Assembly (NCBI GenBank): GCA_963920665.1
Contig: OY987271.1
Location: 10,915,350 to 10,979,349 of the forward strand
Source of the DNA: Straminergon stramineum
Lineage: Eukaryota; Streptophyta; Bryopsida; Hypnales; Calliergonaceae
Reading direction: 5' to 3'
Length of the DNA stretch: 64,000 nt
The translations under genes and the position numbers were made by a program. Positions 34,375-47,020 of the stretch are shown here, piece after piece. How positions within the stretch are numbered: position 1 is the stretch's first letter; the number at the start of each line of letters is the position of its first letter. The notes beneath the pieces were generated by a model, which saw only the letters and a program-made list of their open reading frames with translations, searched no databases and was not told the DNA's origin.

Positions 34375-34490
34375 TGGGGGGGGGGGGTCCGCCAGGACCT
34401 ACTCCTAGATAAAAAGGCAAATAGAGGGGGAGGGGGAGGGAAAAAAGGCAAAAGGAGGGGGAAGAGAAAAAAAGAAAAGAAGAAGAAGAA
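34375..34490 (+). repeat. Poly(G) run followed by a polypurine tract
   Basis: An uninterrupted run of 13 G beginning at 34375 is followed, from about 34412 to 34493, by almost pure purine (AGAGGGGGAGGGGGAGGG, then AAAAGAAAAGAAGAAGAAGAA). It is slippage-prone simple sequence, able in principle to form triplex or G-quadruplex structures. Confidence 0.7.
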
Positions 34491-34493
34491 TTG

Positions 34494-36130
34494 AGCTCTT
34501 AAATCAATTAAAAACAAAACTTTAACATCAATACCTTAAAGAAGAGAATTTGACCCTTGATTCATTCTCAATTAAGAGTGTAGAGGCTTTGCACCCTTTA
34601 TCATCACTTATGTATGCAAGTAAAAAATGAATAAAAATAAAGTAAAAATACAATGGTAACTTTTGTTCTAGTTTGTTTTGTATGTAATGTTGAGATATCC
34701 TTGGCTACACGCACACCAATCATTTTTTTTATACCATTGGAGAGCTTGACTTGTATTAAACTCATATTGTTGCTTTTATACATGTGATGGATTTGTGAGC
34801 AATTTTTAAGACTTTAAATTGAATTAAATTATGAAAAAATGGAATATAGGAGTTTTTAATATTATTCTTGGCATCTCCAAAAAGCTCTCAATGAGTAGAA
34901 ATACACCAAAGTTCAATTTTGCACATTTGGTTTTGAAGTGTAAAAAGTATGGTTTTTCAATTGCATTTTGTTTTTATAAATTGAATTGAATTATGGATGA
35001 ATTATTTTAAAAATTAAAAATTAAAAGAATACATAGGTAAATCACAAGAAACACTTAGACAAGTGCTCAAGACCACACAAGTTGTTCATAAGTAAAACTT
35101 TGAAAAATTACATTGATCTTCAACAAATACAAAGATGAGCACAAAAAATCTTTGTAATTAATAAGAATTTTCTTTAATTTTCTTTATAAATCAGTTTAAT
35201 ATTCTCAAAATAATTGAATAAATCATTCATAATTTAAAAATACAAAAATTAAATATTCAAAACAAGGTTTAATGCATTGTATATATTCCAATTTAATGGT
35301 AAATATTATTATTATTTATTAGGATATTTGAAAATGAAAATAAAACATTGAATCATTCGACATTATTGAAGAAAAACATCAGTAATTATAAATTGATTAT
35401 AAATTCTATATGGTGAATGAAACTATTTAAAATGAAATGAAAATAAATTCAGTCATGTAGTAAAGTGAAGGAAATATAAAATGATTGCAATAAAAGTTGT
35501 TATTTTATTTGTACAAAAGAAAACCTGGGTTCAATTCGGAACATATATAAATGAAAACCAAGGCTTTATAAAAAGCGTCAATATGACAACAAAATTCTCT
35601 AAATCATCATAGTTTTACATATATAAATTGAAATACACAAAATTCTTAGACAAGTGCTTATAATATCTACTACATTTTTTTGTTTTCTTCTTTTGTCTTC
35701 CTCTTTCTTTTTTGTTTCAATTGAAATTGATCTCAAATAAGGAAATTACAATTTCCGAGGCAATTTTTGACTTGGAAATAATATTTTCATTATAGTGCAA
35801 AACTTTTCCCAATCGACTATAATATCATTTTTTGGTTTCATGTCTATCTTTTTATTTTGATGATGCAATAGATATGAAAACAACCGAGTTTCTTTTTCAA
35901 AATATGAAGTATCTTTTTCTACAAATGGTACAATTGAGTCAATGTTTTTAAGACTTTAGTTAGAAGTTGACTACAACGTGGAGGCTCATTTATAGGTTTT
36001 GATCTTGGTACTTGTAAAGAATTTGAATCCACCAAAGGCTATGATGTTGGTAAATGTGTTATGATAGCAAAGATGTTTTATTTCCCTTTAGAATACCACC
36101 AAGGCAAATGAAAGTCGTGGTTTCAAAGGG
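34494..36130. other. AT-rich spacer, nothing recognised
   Basis: About 1.6 kb of very AT-rich DNA without open frames above 60 codons, pol III boxes or element ends. The words GGGTTCAATTCGGAA near 35527 resemble a B box, but no A box or tail accompanies them. Confidence 0.45.
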
Positions 36131-36381
36131 TTAACCCCTAAAAGACCATCTTGCTAAATTTGGCAACATAGCAATTTTAGGCAAGTAAATGTGACTAGAG
36201 GTTTCCATGTTTTAGGTCCAAATTTTAATAGATGGTGTGGATGAGGAACATCTTCGATGTGCACAAAATTCAAGACATTTGGAAATATGAGTCAAAAGTA
36301 ATGGCCTAATATGTTATTTTTTTCCATGAATTAATAGTTAGGGCAAATAAAAATATCACTTTTAAAAAAAAAATTGAAGTT

Positions 36382-36432
<51 letters not shown>

Positions 36433-37088
36433 GCAAGTTTTGAATCATTCCATTTTGATCATTGAATCAAAAGTTATGAGGAGTTTTTCTTTGCAGGTAG
36501 TTATGGATTCTTAGCTCTAAAATAAACTTTGATTGACGTCCTTTATTTCACTCAATTTTCAATATTTTTTGGAAAAATAAAATCATATAATGTAGATTGC
36601 TTTTTATAGCGTAGCACCCATTAGGATTGGCATTTTTCAATTCCATAAATAAATTCTTAACAATTAAGCACCTTGTATTATTTTCTACTTCTTTCTTACT
36701 ATTTTTTCCTACATGTTGCACAATTCCAAATAATCTCAAAATTTTCAAACATGTAAGCCAAACAATGAATCCAAAGAAGTACCACCATTTTGGACATTTT
36801 TTTCATGCAAATGTGAGCTTGTAAAGTGTAGCTACCTAGTTCTTTGCAGGACCCAAAAAAGGATTTTTGTGAATTTGAAAGCTCATATCTTGCAATCCAA
36901 GTGGTTGAATTTTCTGAAATTTTTTCCACATGTTTTGAAGTCAACATACTACAAGATCCTACAATTACATGTGTTCAAAAATGTGTTTTTTGGGTGTGTT
37001 TTTTCCCCTAAAATTTGATATTTGTACTAGAAATGACAGTTTTTCAGTGTTATTGGTGAAAACATAGTCAAGGAACTTAAGGGATTAA
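36131..37088 (+). mobile_element. TTAA-bounded non-autonomous element D (group 2)
   Basis: The left end is TTAACCCCTAAAAGACC. The right end, on the minus strand, is TTAATCCCTTAAGTTCC. TTAA is present at 36131-36134 and 37085-37088. Its interior is shared with E and F: GCAACATAGCAATTT, GTAAATGTGACTAGAG, TTGAATCATTCCATTTTGAT, then GGGATTGGCATTTTTCAATTCC in the sister copies, then CTACAAGATCCTA. It contains a (TA)22 microsatellite at 36385-36429 not present in E or F. The right end contains an internal TTAA (CTTAAGGG), important for the nested insertion in F. It is non-coding. Confidence 0.85.
36385..36429. repeat. (TA)22 microsatellite
   Basis: 45 bases of uninterrupted TA repeat inside element D. 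The homologous position in element E (near 48325) has only a short ATATATAC, so the expansion is specific to this copy. Confidence 0.9.
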
Positions 37089-38986
37089 CTACGACAATGA
37101 CTTGCTTTTGAGTGTCTCCTTCCGTCCCTTCCTATTGTAGAGTTAGTTCTTTTCCCCCTCTCAAAGTTCCTATCACAAAGTTACTATCCTGCAGAGGAAT
37201 TTCAATGTGTGCTGGATAATTGAAAATTAAAATTAAATTATAAAAAATAAAAGTTAAAATGTTAAGAAAATATACTATTGCTGAAGTATCTCACATTGCC
37301 TGTCCGGGTAAATAATCTCCCCTGGGAATGGGGAACTGGGTTTGGGATCCGAGTGTTTTTTTGGTTTTGTTTTCTTTCCTTTAAGAAATGAAACGGAATT
37401 TCGAAGGATATTATTTAAGGGGTTGGTTTTAAAACCAATCCAGCTTTTTTCCAATCAAATTGACAATCTGGTTGTCCGGTCAGCCTTCATCCAACACTAA
37501 GTTAAGGCTACTCAGTATTGTTCCACATGGTAACTGAGTTAGGCCTCCTGAAAAATGGGAAGATTCCCCAAACCTACAGTACAGAGTGACGAACAATCAC
37601 AACTGAAACTCATCCACCAAAATTCATTCCTTTAAAGTTTTTGTCCTACTTTGACCTATCTAAGACTGAGACCCCACGGGTGTGTGTGCTTGGGGCACTT
37701 GTCATCCAAGTTTGGCATGTGTTAGATCCTTGGCAAATACTGTTGTTGATGCTCTAAGGTGAACCACCCTATTTGGCCATGTAAATTCCTAAATTCCAAT
37801 TTCATGTTCATGTACCTATGGTTTATATTTTCATTCTCAAAAATAATTTGTGAGTATATAAGGGCGGAATGAGATGGGATTGGTAGTATGTCAGGTCCGC
37901 TTATTTATCTTGCACAAGAAATGGAGTTGAGTTTGACATTGTTTTAAAGCAATAGTGAGGAAAAAATTAGCATTATCTACAGAATTTAAGTAACTACAAA
38001 ATTTGATTTTTGTGAAAATTGGTACAATACAACAATATTTCAACCTATACAAAATTTTACAAACAATGGAACTTTGGTAAATTATTGTTACTCACACTTC
38101 TAGGACAAAGTGATGTTGTATATTGTTTGTATAAATTTATCTTTTTTCAATGTCTATTGTATTTCTTGAATACTTGGTTTGCAAGAGCTCATTAAAAATA
38201 GTAATTACATTGTTTAAGCCTTCTCCTCCATTTATAAAAGCCTTCTCTTCCATTCATTGAGACTAATATTTTCTTTTCTTTGTCCTACCAAAAGCAAATA
38301 TCACCATCCAATTTCACCCATCCAATTTTTCTTACTGAGATTCATGTGCTTGTTTTAAATGTTTGTTCAAAGTGATTTTCAAAACTCTTTTTTGTAAGAA
38401 AATCTTTAGTTTAAGAGCTCGAGTATGGTTCAATTCAAAAATTCACTTTCCTAATTCAAATTGTGGCACTTGAAAATCTATAGAAGCAATAAAATATATC
38501 ATTAAAATCTTGAATTTTTCACTACATTTAGAATTTAGGATGTAGAATTTCATGAAAGAAAATCTCATCAAAATCATTAATATTCGTATTTCATTTGCAA
38601 ATTGAATTTTGAAGGAATTTGACATCATAATTTAATTTTAGTAGAAGAAAATTATCTTTCCATGTGTATGATTTTTCTCTTAGACATAATTTTTCATGGC
38701 TTATATAATTATTGTCTTCTATCTTGCTTGTAATGGGGTCTAATTTGATTTATGTCCAAATCAGTATAATTTTGCACCTCTTTAAAGTAGTTATTGTCAT
38801 GAGCTTCTAAAGATAAGACTCTCAATTTCTAATTCCATACCAATAATTTTGAAGTTATTGTATCTTTTGGACTAGTTTGCCAAATGGATTGAGGATGCTC
38901 TCAAAGGTCAAATGTATTGTATTCAAATTCCTTAAAATAGACAAGTCATGCAATTGAGGATTTTAAGGTTTGATTTCAAAATGACC
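37089..38986. other. Spacer, no gene called
   Basis: 37130-37700 is moderately GC-richer with no convincing frame. The remainder is AT-rich. No RNA gene or element boundary was seen. Confidence 0.4.
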
Positions 38987-39500
38987 TTAATTGTTATGGA
39001 CCTTTGTCTCTTTGGAGGATAAATGAAAGCCCAAGCATGCTCCTATTATCTTGGCAATTTTTGGGATGATTTTTTGAACTTTTCTTTAAGATATTAGGAA
39101 AAACAACTTTTGGGGAATGTAATTTTTATTTCAATTGGTGCATGGAAGCAAAAAGTTAAACCACCTAAAAGCTGAAAATACTTGAGCTTGGACAAAATAC
39201 AAAAAAGAAATTAATTAATTTTTATTAACATATGTCTCTTAGAGAACATATACTAATCAATATGAAAAGCTTTATTCATTCCATTTGGATTGGTGATGTG
39301 ATCAGCTATGCAACATCTTCTTATACAAGAAATCTTAGCATTTTTTTTGAAAAAATAACTTATTGTACTTGATATTGAAATAAAATTTTCCAATTTTTGT
39401 CAAAAATAGCAAATATTTGTTTGTTTGTAAAAACAATCTGAAAGTTAGAATTGGCATGTTTCAATTCCATCTTAGAACTTTTAACCTTTGGGTGGTCACC
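38987..39500 (+). mobile_element. TTAA element I, truncated (group 3)
   Basis: The left end is decayed (TTAATTGTTATGGACC), followed by TTTGTCTCTTTGGAGG corresponding to GTCCCCTTGGGAG in element G. Collinearity continues through ATTTTTATTTCAATTGGTGC, TTCATTCCATTTGGATTGGT and TTTCAATTCCATCTTAGA, then ends near 39500. No right terminus was found. Confidence 0.6.
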
Positions 39501-42394
39501 TCCCCTTACATTTCATATATACATGTGTTAACCAGGTTTTATTCTAGAATATTGTTATATTGGCATCTCATATTTGGATATCCTTTAGTTAGATAAAATT
39601 CAAATTTACATTCATTTAAGAAGGGATTTAGTATTTATATTTTTGAAAAAGTAAGAATTAATAAGGGGATATGTTTTTTATAAAAACTATTTTTGGATTT
39701 TGGATTCAAGGTTTTTTCTTTTGAGAACAATTGTTTAAAAACCAAGTTCATAAACAATTGTTCATGTTTAGGGGTTGGGATTACGGATTTTCTTGTTTAG
39801 AAAGAGAATGATGCGCATTGAAACACCCAAGAAAACAATCAGACACACAAAAAATGACATGAGTATGGAATACAAACCAACAACTTTCAACCTAAAACAT
39901 CAAAAGGTCACCAACAAACTTATTCATAGCAACAATAGTATTCAAAACAAATGACAATCACAAACTATTCTCATGTAATACAATTTCTATTAGAATTCTT
40001 AGGATTTAAGGATTGGTGGACATAATTCTCACAAATACAAAACATCTTTACCATAACCTAGACACTTGCATCCTCTTTTCATTCTACTTAGTTTTTATTT
40101 ATAGATAACTACAAAAAATTTGGGACTCTACAGCTCATGGTTTACAACTTTGACCAACTTAAATATCACGTACATTTATAAACAAATTGATGTTGCATCT
40201 ATCAAACGCCCAAAAATGTTCCTCATCTTATTTTCAAACAATGCAAAATTGAATTACAACTAATTTAAAACCATTGCATTTCTCATCTTCTCTACACACA
40301 CATATACAACTTAGTGATAGCCCACAACACCTAGGTTAGGATACAATTGCCCCATTTTACATTAGGTGATCATTGCAATGGAGAAAACTAAATTCAAGGA
40401 TTAGGTTATTCAGAACCATACCTAGAACCTACACTCATGAGTTAGGAAAACTTTAGGCATACACCATACTACTATCACTATCTTCTCTCTTGCATAGACA
40501 ATGCAAGAAACTATAGACGAATGCATAATGGCCAACTTTAGCCCAAGGCATATAGTATGCTATAAGTGCTAATTTACCTACTCTTAGTAAATCATGAGTA
40601 CAACCAAGTTCTTGGATTTTGACTAAATGTTTCCTACTTTGGGGTGTCTAAGTGCGATCCATTGTGCCTTCCAAGTAATGGATCTTTTCAAATTGCCTAT
40701 GTGTACCCAGATGTGTGAAAATACTACAAAACACAACTCTTAATGCAAAACTAAGGTAATTGGCCGAATGAAATAGGCCACTATGGTTTTCGGTGAAGGA
40801 CCATTCAACTACGAGCCAACAACACCAACTCTTAGACAACTCTTTTCCCTTTCTAAAAATAAAAAATTTGTCCCGATCTGACCTTCCTAGCCAAAGTTAT
40901 GGGCAAATGAAGTTTGATTGCTAATCAGTTCATTAAACTTCATCCATGACTTAGGTCTAGCTCTCCTAATTCAAATTTACTTGAAACTTCATGGAAGTGC
41001 TTCAGGGCTTTGGTTCTACCTAACTCTAGAGTTTGGCTTTAATTGGACACCTCTATAATCCTTTCATTCAAACCTAAACTAAAACTTCATCTATCTTTAT
41101 CTCATTGAATTTTTGGTCTTTTCATGAGTGAGGGGTTTCCTTGAATTCTACCTAACTTGCTCTATAAGCCTATGGTCCTAACTTCCTTATTATGTTCGAA
41201 CTTCTAAGCTTCTTATTAGGCTTCCATGATATTCTAGTTTTGGTTTAACTTTTGTCAATTTACTATTTATAGTAGTTTCATATTTTCTTCTTGTAGACAC
41301 TAATCATAGCTTTCTATATTGTTAAGACACTTGCTAGTCAAACTTTCCTACTAGAAGTTCTTGATGGATGAAGTTTGACCACTAATCGGTGCTTAAAACT
41401 TCATCCACTAATTTCTTCTAATCTATAATCTATAATTGACTTTTTCTTTCACCTATGACCTCTAATTAGCAACCTCTATCTAATTCCCTCATTCAGTACC
41501 CAAGTTTTATGTCTAACGAATCTTCATCCAAATTAAGTCCTAAACTTCATCTATTAATAACTTTCTCGTTTTGACTCCTATTTCCAATTATTTTATGTTA
41601 TTGGAGAGCTCTGGACTCCCTCTTTCAGTTTCTAAACTCCAAAATTACTTGAATTCCAATCTTGGGGTTTTGACTCGGGGCTAGGCCTTGGCGAGGTTTA
41701 GTATTCACTAATTAGGTTGGTTAGGAGGGGAAAGGAGGTGTTTAGCTTCATACCTCAAAAATGACATCATTGATCATGCCTTCTAGGGGTACTTCTCCCT
41801 CCTCTATGAATTCCCGTGAAATGATGCAATTGATCGCCGTTTTGATAAAGTGGTGAGTTAATACAAGGTTCACTCATTCTACTTCTACCAACTTCACCTC
41901 TCTTTTTTTCTCCCCTTTTGTCTCCTCTTCTTTCTACCTCCTTCCTCTTTCGTCCTTAAGGTGGCCCAACCACCCTTGTTCCTTAGTTCAAAGCAAATTA
42001 AGGACATGTCATTACTTCTTACACTTTGAACTACGTCTTATGTCTAGCATGTCAATAATCATCTATCTCTAATCTAATGGTCAAAATTCAATAGGGGGAT
42101 TTCCCCTCTATCTCATCTCCCTTGGCTCCCTCCTATCTAACATCAAGTAGTCTTTCTCTCCTTGTCACTTTCTCAATTCCTCCTACGAATTCTACCTTCA
42201 ATTCCTCCGCCTCCTATTTGAATGAAGTTCCTACATACTTGTCTCTTTTTCTTCTTCTTTTGTTTGTTTTATAGGAGATGGAGAATTAGCTTCCCCGCTT
42301 CGATGCTTGTTTAGAGGAAGGCTAAGTTGGTTGAGTTTCATCTTTGCCTTTTTTTCTTCTTCCTCCCTCCAAACATCCCCCAATTTCCCATCTC
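39501..42394. other. Spacer with local diverged repeats, no gene called
   Basis: AAACTTCATCCA words recur (e.g. 40936-40947 and 41395-41406), preceded by GATGAAGTTTG.. CTAATC.GT, suggesting an old tandem or a decayed large retroelement. No primer-binding site, long terminal repeat pair or coding remnant was identified. Confidence 0.35.
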
Positions 42395-42595
42395 TTTGGG
42401 CTCTCCCTAATTTACCAACTCCCTAGACTTCTCTATTTTTCCCTACTCCTTGGACTCTCTAATTTTTGTCCACTCCCTAGATTTCTCTCCAATTTCCAAA
42501 CTTCCTGGACCCCTCTCCGATTCCCAACTCCTTGGACCCTTCTCCAATTCCCAAGTCCATGGACCCCTTCTCTGATTCCCAACCTCCAGCCCCTC
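42395..42595 (+). repeat. Pyrimidine-rich minisatellite, about 27-30 bp unit
   Basis: Six to seven diverged units of the form CCAACTCC.TGGACCC.TCTCCAATT occur in tandem. They create a 129-codon open frame (42344-42733) with repeated Pro-Thr/Ser-rich units (e.g. FPTPWTLLQFPSPWTP). The frame is explained by the repeat, and I do not call it a gene. Confidence 0.7.
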
Positions 42596-42951
42596 TTTCC
42601 AAAGGTGCCGGTGTTGGTATCCACAATTGGGTTGACAATGGTACCTAGTAGCGGTGTCGATGTTGATACCCAAATGTTGGTTTCTTTTTCTATTTTTCAA
42701 CGGACAATTGAAGGAGGTGGGAAGGGGTTTTAATTGACACCCAAAGAGGTTAATAAATCCTAAGGAATGAATGAATTTGGGCTCATTGGGGTTTTCTTAT
42801 ATGGTCCTATAGTTGGCTCCCTCTTCTACTTTTAGTTTGGACCTTTTTGATCTTATGGAGGCTAAACTTTGAATAGTTTCCAACATGTTTTCAAAATTAA
42901 ATTTTGGATATGGACTTGTCAAGGGGTTAAGGTTTCACTATGAAGTGGCCT

Positions 42952-43077
42952 TAACACACAACTAAGATTCTTTGATCCTTGGGGGGTTCGAAGCTTCACC
43001 ATGACTTCCACTTTTAACACACAACTAAAACTCTTTGATCCTTAAGGGATTCAAAGCTTTGCCATTCTTGGCAGGGC
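42952..43077 (+). repeat. 63-bp tandem duplication
   Basis: Two units start TAACACACAACTAA at 42952 and 43015 and share CTCTTTGATCCTT / TTCTTTGATCCTT, GGTTCGAAGCTT / GATTCAAAGCTT and CACCAT / TGCCATT. It lies in non-coding spacer. Confidence 0.7.
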
Positions 43078-46000
43078 CTACTACGCCTTACACACGCTTA
43101 GGCTCAACTCAAAGGCAACTAATTTTAATGCAAGGGAGAAAAGAATACTTGGAGGACAAAGGTTAGTGAAACTTGGGTTAGTACGGCATCACCACTCAAC
43201 TAAAGGTCCCCTAAAGCGGCATCATTAGGATATATGGGGGGGTGCTCTAGGTTAGTACATGGACAAGGGGAGAGCCCCAAAAGACCCCCTCAAAGGACAA
43301 TACAAAACCAAGGATTCCTCAAGAGTGCTTAGGAGTGAACTCTTAAGGCTCTAAAAGACTCAATATGGTTAGCACGAAAGACTCATAGTGCAAGGGATCC
43401 AAAGACCTCAAAATCTTGAAAAAGAACAGCAATGGCAAAAAGTGCCTTCCAAAATACTATTCAAGGTTTTTAGCCTAAAATGCCAAAATTTCCAACGGAA
43501 GTTGAATCCAACGGACCGAAATACAACATTGGAGGTGGTTTGAGAAGAGAAGGGGTGGCCTTTTATATAATTTTTTGGGTACCTACATCTTCTCATTCAT
43601 CCTAGCGTAGCCCTATTACTTTGGATTTTTATCCTCATCTTCTAGGATTTTTACTTTTTATGATGGTCCAAAAACCTAACTTTTGTAGATCAACTCCAAA
43701 TCACAAATGGATTGCGCCATTGGCTTCAAAAGTCTCTCTTTAATTTTTCTAAGTTCCCTTTCTCTTTTCCTAACTCCAAAATCTCAACGAAACCTAGCAC
43801 CAACTTAGCGCCAAAATGAGGCAAAAAAACAACTTTGAGAGTTTGACTTTTCTAACAAAAGTAGCTAGCCTAAGCTCTCAAGTAGATATTGGGGAGTAAG
43901 AAAAGACCTATCTTTGACTTCATTTCGCTTCCATATGCTCTCAATCCGTTGGTCAACTTCACTATAATCTTTAATTTATACCAATTGTTGTAGAATCTCG
44001 CAAGTTTGGGCTCTTATGACTATCAAAATGTCATAAAAAATTTTGGAGCATTTTATTAACATAAAAGAATTTAGTCTAATTTTTAGGGAGATTTTATTGC
44101 CACCTAGGTAATTTCTAGGAATTTCCCATTATAAGTTTCAACAGTTGATTGTCCAAAAGAGCATCTTCTGACTATCAAAAAATTCTGAAACTTTTTGTGG
44201 AACCTTTCATGGAATTCCACAACACATTTTAGACTCATACTCTTACTCTACACATTGTCCTAAGGGGAATAAAATCCATCCCCTCATTTAAATGTCAATG
44301 CCCAGGGAATCTTTTACATCGGAGAGAATCTTGGTAAGCCGTCTTCTCCATTGAGTCTATAGCATGATTTCAACCCAAAATCACTTTTTCCCAACCATAG
44401 ATTCCTCTACGGTGCCACCTTGCTATAAATAACTCCTGAAGGCCAATAATACAATGGAAAAGTTGGAACCTATCATTGGGAACTAACCTAAATATCTCAC
44501 TAGGATTCCCCTAACCAATTTTAGACTAGACATGTCTCTCGCGTGCGGTATTTGAGCCTATTCTGCCAATAACAAATAATTTTTCAATTCACCACAATTA
44601 GTCAGGGTCTAACCTATATACATGTGATGGTTTGGAGTATTCTGATTATAACATTTTATTTTTAGACCAAATGCTATATTGGTATGTAACATATCTATTT
44701 TGATTCTACACTCTTTGGGGGGCTTTTTGTATATAAAACTACACTCAAAACTGCAAAACACACAAAAAAGAAAACAATGAGTCCTTAGTAACGAATTAGG
44801 GACTCACATATGCAAGTCTTTGGCACTTAATGCATCAAGGTCTATTCGAAGAAGCTTTTGTAGAGTATTCCAACCTAGAATACAATCCTAGGCTTAATCT
44901 TGGTGGCTATAAACATTATGCAAAGTCAAATCCTCCCAAGCACCTTAATTCTTAAATATAACAATGAAGCAAAATAAAAGTTACTAGCTCAAAAATTGCA
45001 AAAGACAATAAATCCTAATGGTGTCCATATATGTATCTTATTTGAAAAAAATTTGTAGCTTCTTCTAAGGCTTCATTCTTCATCATCTCATTACATTTTT
45101 GGCATGTCACACTCCAAGGAAATCAACAAATTTACTCTATTTGTAAAGACTAAAGTAATATTTTATATCCACATTTTAGTATTTAGACAATTTCAATAAA
45201 ATATTGCAATTTCTTTATTGATGATTCCAAAAAAATGAAAAAAAAATTCAAATATTTTATAATAAACAAAACTTGGAGTCTAGGACCTCATTTGCATTGA
45301 TTCATTTGATATTTTAAAATTTTAAAATCACCTAGATGATATTTTAAAATTTCTAAGCCAATTGAAAGTAATGCATCATAACGGTGCGATAAATTGTATA
45401 TTAATGTGCAAACCCATGAAACAACAAAAAACACATGATAATTGTTGACAAACCGTAGGTTTTAAACTTTGTGATATTATAAAAATGCAAACTCTATAAA
45501 TACAAAATTCAAGACCTTTTTAAATAGAAGTTAGAGTACAAATACTTTGTATTAAAAATACCCCTTCTCTCATACTTTATATTAGATATTTTTCTCTTTA
45601 TAGCATTAATAAAAGGCTATGAAAAAAAATAATTAATGACGTAAATATTTTAGATCTAAACTACCCCCTTTCTTGATACTCTATATTCAATATATTTCTC
45701 TTTGATGCATTGATAGTAGGCTACATTTTTTCAAAGTCAAGTATAATAATTACAAAAAATAAAAATGGGAGGCTATATGTTTAACTCACATGTTCTTCTA
45801 ATTTCCACTTGGTGATCACCTTGGGCTTTTAATGAATTTATGAATCTTTTTAGATATTTTATTCTTTTCAATGGGTTCATACTAAGCTTAAATGCAAGGT
45901 GTAAAAGTTTTCATAGAGTAGATTCAAATTTTGATAGTTGCTATGATAGTTTCCAACCTTAGCATTTACATCATATTGAAATATGTAAACAAAATTCAAC

Positions 46001-46251
46001 ATACTCTAATTCTCATTGAATTTTAAAGTTGGAATATCCCTACAAGCACATAATGAATAAAAAGGTGCTCTCTACTTTGAAGTTGAAGATCTCACAAATG
46101 GTAAGAAATTTTATTATGAAACTTTTTGAACATGATCTTTATTAAAAAGAGATTAAGATCTTATGATTACAATTTTCATTTAAAATATTTTTTCATCCAA
46201 AAATCTTGACACAAAAATAACCATTTTTTGCATTTTGGAGGCTCAAAATAC
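43078..46251. other. AT-rich spacer, no gene called
   Basis: Over 3 kb without a supported gene or RNA. No terminal repeats were recognised. The last part (about 46100-46250) probably belongs to the truncated TTAA element whose right end follows. Confidence 0.4.
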
Positions 46252-46271
46252 AAAGGAACTTTAGGGGTTAA
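46252..46271 (+). mobile_element. Right end of a TTAA element (L), left part not delimited
   Basis: AAGGAACTTTAGGGGTTAA ends at TTAA 46268-46271 and is preceded by AATAACCATTTTTTGCATTTTGG, like the 3' parts of groups 2 and 3. A matching left end could not be found, so the extent is unknown. A similar GACCATTTTTAGAGTGTTTTTTGA block near 46370 may come from another decayed copy. Confidence 0.5.
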
Positions 46272-46645
46272 GAAGAATGAAAATATGCTAACCTATCAAA
46301 CAAGGTAAAAAAAGTACTTTCTCTTCTAACTTCACATGCTACAATCTTTTGGTCTTTGAAATTAAAATGACCATTTTTAGAGTGTTTTTTGATAGAACAT
46401 AATCATGAATTTTTAAAGAAGCATAATTGGTTGCCCATTTTTTTTGGACAAGGAATCAGCTACTTGGGACTTGGGAGGTATGTTGTACTTTGGAGTTGCT
46501 AAATCTAATCTTGATAATTGTGGTAAAGGTCCATAAAGCCCCCATTTAAAGTTGATAATTAATTTGGGGAGGTTTGACTTCTTGAAATTTTTTTCAGTAA
46601 GTTTTCTCTGAAAAAACAATGGAATCAATGGGATTTAACCCAAGT

Positions 46646-47020
46646 AAGGCATACGACCCATTTGCAACCACTTAAGCAATTACGCATATATGGAGCTTGG
46701 GATTCTTGAGTGGGGAAATTTTCCTGTGTACAAAAATAGAGTTGGGAAGGATTCCATATTTTTTCATAATTTTATTTCTCAAAACATAATTACTATGAAT
46801 TTTTTAGCTTAAGATTTTGTTCGACCCACATTGGTCATATAGATTTCTATATTTCCAACCAAGGACTGGTTGCAAAATCGGCCAAGGATTGGTTGCAATA
46901 TTGACAGTCCTATAGCCAATCATAATGTGCCACAACTACATTTGGAACTGTGCTACAATTAATCACCACTCCTGACTACCTGATCAGGAAGAACTGTAGT
47001 CTACATGGCGGAAATGGGGA
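46646..47020 (+). repeat. Dispersed repeat R2, copy 2
   Basis: Same-orientation counterpart of 5655-6000. It carries an extra internal duplication of the word CCAAGGACTGGTTGCAA / CCAAGGATTGGTTGCAA (about 46858-46900) absent from copy 1. Downstream, 47200-47480 is GC-richer with CCACGTCAGC-type words and a small CGATGCCACCT tandem (47350-47370), but no coding evidence. Confidence 0.65.

Noticed and set aside
35520..35560. B-box-like GGGTTCAATTCGG word as a second SINE
   Set aside because: There is no A box at the right distance, no tail and no target duplication.
42395..42595. Regularly spaced repeats that might suggest a CRISPR array
   Set aside because: The units are contiguous and diverged with no unique spacers, and the genome is that of a plant.
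42344..42733. 129-codon Pro-rich open frame
   Set aside because: It is generated by a pyrimidine-rich minisatellite with an approximately 27-30 bp unit and has no non-repetitive coding part.
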